In this document: positions 31,265 to 40,675 of the stretch, piece by piece
Position numbering within the stretch: position 1 is the stretch's first letter
How the letters are laid out: every line of letters begins with the position of its first letter
Assembly (NCBI GenBank): GCA_029216955.1
Contig: JANAVB010023996.1
Span: forward strand, 12,874,269 to 12,938,268
Source: Iris pallida
Lineage: Eukaryota; Streptophyta; Magnoliopsida; Asparagales; Iridaceae
DNA length: 64,000 bases
Direction of reading: 5' to 3'
Notes under the pieces: model-generated
The model's database searches: none
What the model was told of the DNA's origin: nothing
The model's input: the letters and a program-made list of their open reading frames with translations, nothing else
Position numbers and translations under genes: made by a program

Positions 31265-32211
31265 TGTAACACCCTGTTTTCTGAAATTGGGGATTTTTGA
31301 AAATTTATTATTTTTATTGTTTATAAATGGTGTTTTAGGCATGATAGGATTTTTGGTGATTAGTAGTGTGATTTAAACCATTTTCTAAATCATGACTTAT
31401 GACTTTGTGACTTACTAGTGTAAACTTAGTGTAAACCCTAGTTTTCCTTAACCTAGAGACTAACCATGATCATGTGAGCCTAGCCATAGGCTTAGAACAC
31501 CAAATTAGTGATTTTGGCCAAAAAGGGTATTTTGGTAATTTTCTAGAAATTATTTGGAATTATTTGCAATTATGTGTTTTTATTATTATTTAATTATTGA
31601 TTAGTGTCATGTTAGTCCCTAACCAAGTTTAGTCTAACCTAGGGATTAGTTACTAACCTAGAATGCTAAGGGAATAGATATTTGCATTGGTTAAAGGAGG
31701 ATAAATATCTTGATATTGCTTTATTGGATATTTTCCTTAAACCATTCAAAATATCCCAACCTTTACACCAAAGTCCTTGACTTCTCCATGAAGGAAAGCC
31801 AAGGACACCCCCCTTGCTATGGCCGGCCATGGGGTACCCCCCTAGCAGCCACCGTCCTATATTAACCCCATTGCTTTCATTCATGGCCATTTTACATGAA
31901 TTTAAACCTCGAAAAATCCTATTTCTTCAAACCTTGATAACTTGATCAATTTTGATCTAAATCACCTCTAGTTTTTGCATTGGACTCCCCTACACTAGAG
32001 GGTACTAGTTAGGGCCTGGTATCGAGGATTTCGTGAGCTTTGGGCATCACCAAGTTGAAGTGGACACCCCCCTCCTTGTTTTTCCATTAGATTTGCATAA
32101 ATAGGTAAATGCCCATAAACCTTGTTAATATTGTGTTTTATCCTCATATTTGCATGCATCTAGGTACTAGGGAACTGTGGGTCAAGTTTGGTGAAAATTA
32201 GAGTCATTTTG

Positions 32212-32228
32212 GTGTCCGTATCGGACAC
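32212..32228. promoter_or_regulatory. 17-bp palindrome, Chromo-B LTR
   Basis: GTGTCCGTATCGGACAC is the reverse complement of the Chromo-A palindrome at 7581-7597. Flanks TTTG on the left and GTATC on the right are also identical when the two are put in the same element orientation. Confidence 0.65.
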
Positions 32229-32339
32229 GTATCCTAAGTTAGAAACCCTCGTTTGATGAAATGCCACAAAGGAAGTGTTTTTGTTAAAATATAAAACAAA
32301 TTATATTTTCTGGTAGCCCTAGACTTCTAGGACACAACC

Positions 32340-32880
32340 CAAGTGGACTGAATACATTTTCGAGTCGTGTCCGTGTCCAAAACGGACACGAACTCACTAC
32401 ACGAGGCTCGCGCACAGTGCCCTGCTACCACACCCTTCGTGCGCACTGCACAGGGCACTTCGACACACCAAAATTGGTGGACACGAGGGGGCAATGTCTA
32501 CGAACATGCCCCCAAAATCTCACAACTTCTCGTGTCGTGTCGAGTGAGAAATCTCACTCGCACTGGACACGCACTGCAGTGCACACGCACAATCCAGTCG
32601 AAAATTCGACTTAGACACGCGACTCGTGTCGCATGGACACGAGTCGAGGACACCTCGTGGTGACACGAGTGTGTAGCCCAACACGTGGGCTACACGTGGG
32701 CATGACCACGAGGCCCCACGTGGCTCGTGTCGTGTCCACGAGGCGCGTGAACACGTGCACGATGCTGTGCACTGTGTTGTGTATCCTAGTTTACCCGTGT
32801 GGTGTTTTCGTGTGTTTTGACACATAAAACCGTGTCGTGGTGTCGTGTCAGGCACCTAGGACACTAGGCTATGTGTAGGG
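32340..32880. promoter_or_regulatory. GTGTC/GACAC and G-box (CACGTG) field
   Basis: Dozens of GTGTC or GACAC pentamers occur. Four CACGTG cores lie within about 90 bp (32679-32760). CACGTG is the core bound by plant bZIP and bHLH factors. The corresponding Chromo-A LTR part (6930-7600) is similar in composition. Confidence 0.5.
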
Positions 32881-33307
32881 TGTCAATTACCAACCTAGAG
32901 TTTCGAGCCATAGCTTGGTTTCGTGTGAGAAATTAGGATTACCTAGTTATCGAGTAAACAGTGCAATATTTCCTGATTTTGGGATTATTTCCCAGTTTTT
33001 CAAATCGAGTTTCAAATCTATTTTTGATATGATTAGTACATATAATTGTATATTTTTAGTATATATATATAGGTAGTATATATGTATGTGTGTGTAGGTG
33101 AGTTTTTAGGAAGTATACATGTTTATACATGTGTATATACATGTATGTTTAGTATGGGTGTGTGTGTGTATTTGTGTGTGTGGGTTGGGGACCCATTTCT
33201 GGTTCCAGGAAACTGGAACATCCCCCCATTCACTGTCCAGCAGTCTCCCCCTCTCTCTCACTGTTAACTCTCTCCCTCACTCTAATCCTCTCTCTCATAT
33301 ATATTGT

Positions 33308-33311
<4 letters not shown>

Positions 33312-33397
<86 letters not shown>

Positions 33398-33400
33398 AAA
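33312..33400. repeat. (TA)n microsatellite cluster
   Basis: Three adjoining TA runs, broken by TAATATA. The IYIYIYI-type reading frames over it are artefacts. Confidence 0.95.
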
Positions 33401-33742
33401 TAAATAAATAAAAATATATGTATATATATGTTATATATATATATTGTGTTAGATTATATATGGTATCTATATATAGGTACCTATATGAATATGAGTATAC
33501 TTAGTCTATAGGCCTGTATAGTTATGTGTATGTATAAATATATGTAAGATATATATATGTGAGTGTGATTGTATTATTATAGAGTATTCACATATATTCA
33601 TATATATAAATGTAGTAGGTAGACTATATATCTGTATATAGATATATATATATATGACTTATAAATATAGGTTATATATGAAACCTATAAGTTATCTAGC
33701 CTATGGCCTAGATATTAGCCTATGGCATTGGGGCTAGCTCAA

Positions 33743-34190
33743 TTTGACCTAATGACCTAAAAACACTACTAGTTGACCCTTGTTGACTAAGGGTTGACCA
33801 AAGTCAACCTTGGGTCAAATTTGACCTAGTTAACCTAGAATTGACTAGGATTGACCTAAAAATGACTAGTTTAACTAGTCTGACCATGTTTGACCCAATT
33901 ACCTTATTGACTAGTCTTGTTTGACCTAATTATCTTGCTGACTAGTCTTTGTTTGACCAATACCTTAGTTGGTCTAAAGTTTGACCTAGACTTGACCCAG
34001 ATTGATCATGTTGACTAGTATTTGACTAGTTTGATTAGAACGTTGACCAGGAGTTGACTTTAACCTAGATTAAACTTGTTTGGCCTTGTTTGATCTTGTT
34101 TGACCTTATTTGACCTAGTATGACTTCCTGTGACCTAGTTTGACTGTTGAGTTGACCAAGAGTTGACTTTTGACCAGATTGACCTAGAAT
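33743..34190 (+). promoter_or_regulatory. Dense W-box (TTGAC) array in the Chromo-B LTR
   Basis: I count about 26 TTGAC cores in about 450 bp, nearly all on the plus strand, many as TTGACC or TTGACT. This is far above the chance rate for a pentamer. WRKY factors bind TTGAC(C/T). Units such as TTTGACCTAG suggest spread by local duplication. Confidence 0.75.
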
Positions 34191-34804
34191 CATGTAGTAT
34201 GCATAGTAGACTTCATTTTTACTATTTAGAATACATTGTGACTTGTGTTGCTCTGATCAGGAGCCAGACACCTCTCCTCAGACAGCATATTCTCTACAGA
34301 CGTTCATACAGCAGGCGAGTACATTCTCTGACCATTTCATATTTGCCAGAATTTATACTCTTGCTCTAGATTACTTTACTTGATGCTGACACGATTGTTA
34401 TCACGGATTGGTACTATATGGATCTTTTTATGAGATGTTATCCCCCTCGGGCATCAGATACAGCATGTTTGTGCTTTTCACGAATCATCATGTATCTTTA
34501 TGCTTTCATAGATTCACGAATCGCTTGTGACTCATGTACTCTCATGCTCACAGAGCCTTTCATGAATCTCCCATTTATGGGCTTATCACGAATCTTAACA
34601 TAACTTGAATGGATCCTTGTGTATTGATTGGGATGGAGGAGTGGAAATAGTCATGTGGATATTACCCCAGTAGCTATAGCCATGAATCACTCTTAGCTGT
34701 AGCCATGAATCTCCTATGCCATTTCACATGTCTATATTTTACTCTGACTCACTAGACACTGCTAGTTCTCTATTATAGTAGATATTTCATTACAGTTATC
34801 TCTT

Positions 34805-35056
34805 TTGCTACATGTATCTTCTTTCAGCGTTTCCTGTATTTTACTCTATTGCATGCTTTATATTTCCTATCATACTATGCACTGCGTGAGATGTATTATG
34901 CTCGTTCCTGTCCTGACTGGACCTGTTGAAAATATTACAGAGGATGAGGATGAGGCCCTGGTGTCTACCTATTATGGAGCAGGACTAGATGATACTTATG
35001 TTGTGGACCCTCAGCAGGATCCACCTGCAGCTGAGGATGTTGCCCCAGTAGTCTAG
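34805..35056 (+). CDS. Small acidic reading frame in the Chromo-B LTR (unknown)
   Basis: The frame ends VENITEDEDEALVSTYYG.GLDDT..DPQQDP.AAED..VV, then a stop, and aligns with the minus-strand frame 4903-5232 of Chromo-A. It sits about 385 bp from the LTR end, and the Chromo-A one about 335 bp from its end. Only the part from 34925 on is conserved. Coding status is not established. Confidence 0.4.
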   Translation: MLHVSSFSVSCILLYCMLYISYHTMHCVRCIMLVPVLTGPVENITEDEDEALVSTYYGAGLDDTYVVDPQQDPPAAEDVAPVV

Positions 35057-35439
35057 GCTAGTTTAGCTAGACAGTCTTTTCTGTATTATCTTTTTGTCTC
35101 ACATTCTGAGTTGTATTTTGAGATGTGGAGATGTATAGACTCTTAGACTTATTGTATGAGTTAACATTCTGATGTTATGTTATCCTAGACACTTAGACTT
35201 ATTTCATCTATTCTACTGTTCTCTTTGAGTTACTGTCTGTCTATCTATCTTTCATTCTTCTACCTAGATGTGATTGAGATTGTTTTCTGTTTGTCACCTC
35301 CATTCGGAGAGTATAAACTGTACAGGTACTTTATATTGTTAGATGATTGACCTAGGACAGCGTTCTACCCGTCGACACTGCGGCGTAGGCTGGACGTACC
35401 CACTTCTCGTGCCCTTACTCTAGGGTACGGGTCGTGACA

Positions 35440-36430
35440 CATTTTAGTGGTGGCCCATGCAGGTCCTGTTTATGTAGTGGTATTCGAACTAGAGTATCAC
35501 TACAGCCTGTGATAGGATTTGAGGAATAGGCTTAGAGAGAGTGGATACTCAATCACAATTAGAAAATTTCTATGGATTTGAATCTACTGACTTTTGTTCA
35601 AAACTGTATAATCTATTTCATATTGTCCTTTGATACTATCATCCTTGTACCGTTATTGACTTCCTTATTGATCTGTCTTCAGGATGGTGGAGACACGATC
35701 TCAGCGTCTCGGTCCAGATGACACCACTGAGAGGTCTGCCACCTCTCGTCCAGCTCACCAGGACCCGGGGACCACAGCTTCCCTTACTCCAGCTCATGTG
35801 GGAGATTCTGCCACATTTGGGGGTGCACCTCTACGTATTCGGGGGACCATCCCAGCTACCCCAGACGTGCCTCCCCCGCAGTTTCGTCAGCCACAGTTTC
35901 AGTAGCACCAGCAGCACCAGCAGCAGTTCCAGCCGCCGATGCCATCTGGATTAGTGGATGCTGCACAGATGTTTTTATACTTTCAGCATTTCCTAGAGAC
36001 GCAGCAGGCCCAGCAGCAGCGTCATACGACGGAGTTTACCAGAGGCACAGACCAGGTCCATCAGCTGGCTAGAGCACGGTGGAGAGGTTGGCTGTCCAAC
36101 CACAGGAAGGATTGGGACAGCCACGACAGCAGAGAATTCTGGGCATTCAGGACTTCAAGAAGATGAACCCCAGGGACTTCTTGGGGACAGAGGGAATTCT
36201 TTATGCTGATGACTGGATTGAGCACATTGAGAAGATTTTCCGACTGGCGGAGATACCAGCCGGACTACAGATAGAGGCAGCAGCCAGCGAGATGCGGGAT
36301 CTTGCCCGTACCTGGTATCAGCGGACCCGAGAGTAGGCACTCCAAGGCAGACATGGAGAGTTTTTAAGGAGCTCTTCAAGGGAAAGTTTTTCCCGGATCA
36401 GGCAGTCGGTGCTTTGGAGACCCAGTTCGA
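35440..36430 (+). pseudogene. Chromo-B leader and partial gag
   Basis: After the LTR comes a leader starting TTTTAGTGGTGGCCCATG. The ATG at 35684 opens MVETRSQRLGPDD..., a usual gag start. Then follow a Gln/Pro-rich stretch with a TAG at 35903-35905, and the core IQDFKKMNPRDFLG ... DDWIEHIEKIFRLAEI ... ARTWYQRTRE ending in TAG at 36334-36336. Frame changes occur near 36080. The sequence ends at the N gap. Confidence 0.85.
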
Positions 36431-36443
36431 NNNNNNNNNNNNN
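36431..36443. other. Assembly gap (13 N)
   Basis: Thirteen N join Chromo-B gag to the right third of a Chromo-C LTR. The missing DNA must include at least Chromo-B pol and 3' LTR, if present, and the Chromo-C LTR part equivalent to about 41558-43404. The gap length is therefore not a true distance. Confidence 0.97.
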
Positions 36444-37431
36444 TCCCTTCTTGAGATGTTATCCTTAGGAAGCATCGGGTACTCTACGTTCTGTGCGTTT
36501 CACTTACATAGCGTACCATATGCTTCTTTGGTTCTTTGATTACTTGTGACATATACCCTTATGATCACAGAGTCTCCTAGAATCTCTTATCCCATTTACT
36601 GGATATCCTGGAATCTCCTAGAATCACCCATTTATGGGCATCCATGTATCACCCTTCGGGGCCTTTGCATGGAATCATAACATAACCTGGCTGGATCCTT
36701 ATGTATTGATTGGGGGTACGGGGGAGTAGAAATGGACATGTTAATACTACCCAAGTAGTGTAGCATCAGAATCTCTTCCATAGTGTAGCATCAGAATCAC
36801 CTATGCCATTTACATGTCTATATTGTACTCTGACTCACTAGCCACATGTTAGTTCTCTATTTATAGTAGATATTTCTATTACAGCTCTCTCTTTCTTTGT
36901 TTACATACAGCATTTCTTTCAGTACCTGTATCTTACTTTACTGCATGATTATATTTTCTAACCTGCTATGAACTGTTGAGATGTAATGTGCTCGCTCCTG
37001 TCCTGACTGGACCTGTTGATAAATTTTATAGATAGCCTGGAGGTTGCCTGCTAGCCTAGAGGAGATAGTAGAGGTTGCATAGATAGCTAGGGTTTTTGCT
37101 TATAGTTTATTTTCAGTCATCTTGAGTTGTATTTACAGATTATTGTATTTGGGTTTTGAGATGTATTCTGAGTTTGTATCTTAGACACTTAGACTTCTAT
37201 CTGTTGTATCTTTTTTCGATTTTATGTTTTATCTATCTTCCTTCATGCTCTACCTTAGATGTGATTGAGTTTACATTCTGCTATGTCACCCCCATTCGGG
37301 GAGTATAAACTGTTTAGTCTTATACTGTTAGATGCATTGAGACCTAGGACAGCGTTCTACCACCGACATTGCGGCGTAGGCTGGGCGTTGTTACGTTCTC
37401 GTGCCCTAACTCTAGGGTGCGGGTCGTGACA
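36444..37431 (+). repeat. Chromo-C 5' LTR, right fragment
   Basis: It is nearly identical to 43405-44388 and ends GGGTCGTGACA. It is followed by the same TTTTAGTGGTGGCCCATGCAGG leader as Chromo-B. Confidence 0.88.
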
Positions 37432-40400
37432 CGTTTTTAGTGGTGGCCCATGCAGGTCGAGATTCGTATTAGTGCGATTTCGTAGTAGCGCAACGACTTA
37501 GTTGTACTACTACGAGCCTGCTATAGGATATATAAATTAAGGTGTTAGGATGAGAGGATACTCAATCACTGTTAGGATTCCTTGAGAGATTCCTGGGATG
37601 ACCCTTGAGAATCTCATTTTGAATTCCGATTTAAACTCCTTTTCCTTGTTTTGATTCACCTTTTTCCTTGATTTGAATTTGATTTTGTGGATTCATTGTA
37701 GAACTTTGAATCCTGGTATTAGTTGATAATTTTGATAAAATTTTGTAGTTGTTGATTTAATTTTGTATTTAGATTAATATTTTCAAATCCAAGGTACTCA
37801 ATCACACTTAGGATTCTTTGAGAGATTTCTGGGACGACCCCTGAGAAACTCATTTTGAACTTCAATTGGAATTCCTTTTCCTCTTGTTTGGATTCATCCT
37901 CATTCCTTGTTATTGAATTTAAGCTTGATGGGTTCCTCTCATTTGAACCGATGAGAAGGAACATATCTTTATTATTCTTTCTCGCCATTATTTTCTTGCA
38001 TTCTTATTTACCTCTTATCTTAAACTCTGTCTCATTACATTAATTACCCATATCTTGTCGTCCCTACCAGATGTACTTCAAAACCCTTGAATCTTCGTAT
38101 CTTTTGCATGGGGAAGGCTAAGGAAGTGACGTAAATTATGTAGCTCAGAGAAGACGTAACTGGTTATTTTATGATGATCTAAAGGAAATCAAATGTGGAG
38201 TGTTCCATATGGAAACTTGAGATAGAAATGTGGTAAAGGTCTCGAATAGAATAAGGAGATGTATACTGCCAATCTGGAAACAATTACATTTAGAGAAATT
38301 TTCGGGTTATGAGATAGTTTATAGGTGTATTCAAAACTAATGAGGATATCAGAGGTCAACCTAGTTTTGAGAACTTAGAAAATCTTGGTTATTGATTCTG
38401 GAGAAAACTTTTATTCTGAGGCTATGTAGAAGGTTAGTAATGGAAAAGAGAAGTTAATTGTGTTTAATAAGGATATTAAATAAGATGTTGCGAGGAAATG
38501 ACTAGGGATAGAGAGAGCACAAAGTTATAGAAGTTTAGAGATTGTTGTGAAATATTTTTAGGAGAATAATATTCAAGGGTGTATGTCGAAGAAAATACGA
38601 AAGTTGATTTTATGATTAAAGATAAGTTTTGTAAGGCCTAGAGATTTAAATTAAATAATATGAGGAGAACAATTTGAACAAGTTCAAGGAATTCGTAAAC
38701 GGGATTTAGAGATTTTGGGTCAAATTTAAGACAAGGTGAAAGAACTTGGAAATTTAAATAAATGGTTAATGTTGATTCCTAAATGTGAGGGTTGTGCTTC
38801 AAGAGTGATGTTTGGAAATTGGGAATTGTCTACGGTAGTCATGGTAAGGATTTAAGTAAAGGTTAAATTTTCATATAGAGACTGGTGAGGTAAAGATATG
38901 ATTGGCAAGTTATGACCAGATGAACTTAAGAGTATCAGAAGCAGATGACTAACTCGATCTTCATTATTTTTGTGCATTAATTACCACCTCTTGAACTCCC
39001 ACTTTCTAATTGCGATCCTTGACGTTCCTTATCGTGACTTTGATATTCGAAATGCAATACTAGCTGTTACCCTCCAATAAATCTTATATGCAAGACCTAG
39101 ACGAGCTCACCTTCGTGTAGGTATATCATGTCCCACTAAAACCCGTCTTCTTGTACTCTATTTTCTTGATATGATTTTCTGATCAACTGGCTAAACTATA
39201 ACCTCTACCAATATACTAAATTTCTTCTTATTTCAATTAGAAATCCAGCCTTGACTCAATTCTTTCGATCCGACATGTGATGGTGTTCTGCTTGTTTTCT
39301 TAGATGCTTAACCTTGTACCTTATCTGATTACTTGACCCGTTGGTTAAGAAACTTGGACTATGTAATTCCTTTCATCATTACCACCCTTATATCTTGTGC
39401 CGCTAAATTAGCCTTAGTTTTGCAAGCTTATCTATTTTCGAGCTTGGTTATGACATATTTTATTGGGTGGCCATCCACTAACATATTGTCTAATCAGAAC
39501 CGGTACATGATGGTCTGATCAACCTATTGCACTTTGGTTCACTTTTTCATGTATCAATCTACGAGAATGGAGACATAGTTAAACTTGACCCTAGAGTCTC
39601 ATTCGCGACAGCCTTGACAATTCTTCTTGAAATCTTTTCATCGCCTATGAACCTCGTATTCGTACTCAGTCGAATTAAATTTAATCATTACCTGAACCTC
39701 CATCATTGGATGCTCGTGCTCATACTTTGATTTCATTGATTTCCCTTCTTGCCCAAATCTCGTTTTATCCCGAAATTGATCAACTTAGATCATGTCAAGA
39801 CAAAAATCTATTTGTGATTTGTTGTGCCTAAATTTTCAATTTTTGCCATTTTATGGAATAGTAACCTTTTAATAATTTCTTAGTTGCTTGTTAATGACCA
39901 ATTTTTATATAGGATGGTAGACAGCCCTACAACCTTGATGATTGTTGTTCCTTTACCTTCCCAATTAGGACACCCTAGATTGTTTGTGTGTTCATACCAT
40001 AGTACTGTTTTGACCTAGAATGACCTGTGCACCTAGGTGAGACTTCCAACTGCTACGGTATGCCCTGACCTTGTATACTATTCCTTCAAATTGCATGATT
40101 TAGATAAAAAAAAATTTAGACCTTGATTGTTGGGAAATATGGACGTCAGCCCATTAGTATCAGTTGTAGATATATATAGGTTAGTCCTTGATGTGGGGAT
40201 GTGTGTCTCTAAACATATAGCTTATGAGATTTATGAGAGATCATAGTACCAGCCTTGATAGGATGTACTAGTCTTTTGGTGAGTATAAATGTGTTATAAG
40301 AGATAGGGGCCTATATGTCTTAGTAATGCATCGTTCCTATGGTAATAGAATGTATTAATAGATGGTTAATAGGAAGATAATAGTTTGAGCATACCTATAG

Positions 40401-40675
40401 CCTATGATCAGTTCCTTTTCATCCTTAGTTAGGACCACTTTAAAATAGGTCCAGTCCCTTGGATATAGGTTCCAGTCCATACTTTATTGAAGTTCCATTA
40501 CCGCCGTACAACAGAGCAGTATTGGAGGTATTCCTAGATTGACACTTTTTAGATGTCCGTTTATTATTCCAGTCTTAGGAAGTGTTACCTTAGATATTGG
40601 GTAGGTTAGAGGCTCTAGAAGGAGTACTATCGATCTTAAATTTCGAGGACGAAATATTTCTAAGGTGGGTAGAGT
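37432..40675 (+). other. Chromo-C interior without recognisable genes
   Basis: The 3.2 kb between the LTR pieces has no gag, protease, reverse transcriptase or integrase motif on either strand. It starts with the chromovirus leader and holds a direct repeat (37556-37612 and 37796-37850, ACTCAATCAC..TTAGGATTC). It ends in a polypurine tract. It looks like a non-autonomous derivative or a strongly eroded element. Confidence 0.6.
40640..40675 (+). other. Chromo-C polypurine tract
   Basis: TTTCGAGGACGAAATATTTC followed by TAAGGTGGGTAGAGT ends at the LTR start TGTAGCACCC. This is the same arrangement as in Chromo-A on the other strand. Confidence 0.8.

Larger units (their letters stand above)
31265..35439 (+). 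repeat. Chromo-B 5' LTR
   Basis: It starts TGTAACACCCTG, ends GGGTCGTGACA and is 4175 bp. Along it lie a palindrome (32212-32228), a GTGTC and CACGTG field (32340-32880), a TA microsatellite, a W-box array (33743-34190), a small acidic frame and a conserved hairpin near the end (35365-35388). The matching 3' LTR is not in the window. Confidence 0.85.

Noticed and set aside
32367..32855. Overlapping frames on both strands in the GTGTC-rich LTR part
   Set aside because: Low-complexity GTGTC DNA lacks stops in several frames. No domain or conservation was found.
33082..33373. Reading frames ending in IYIYIYIY
   Set aside because: They are produced by the TA microsatellite.
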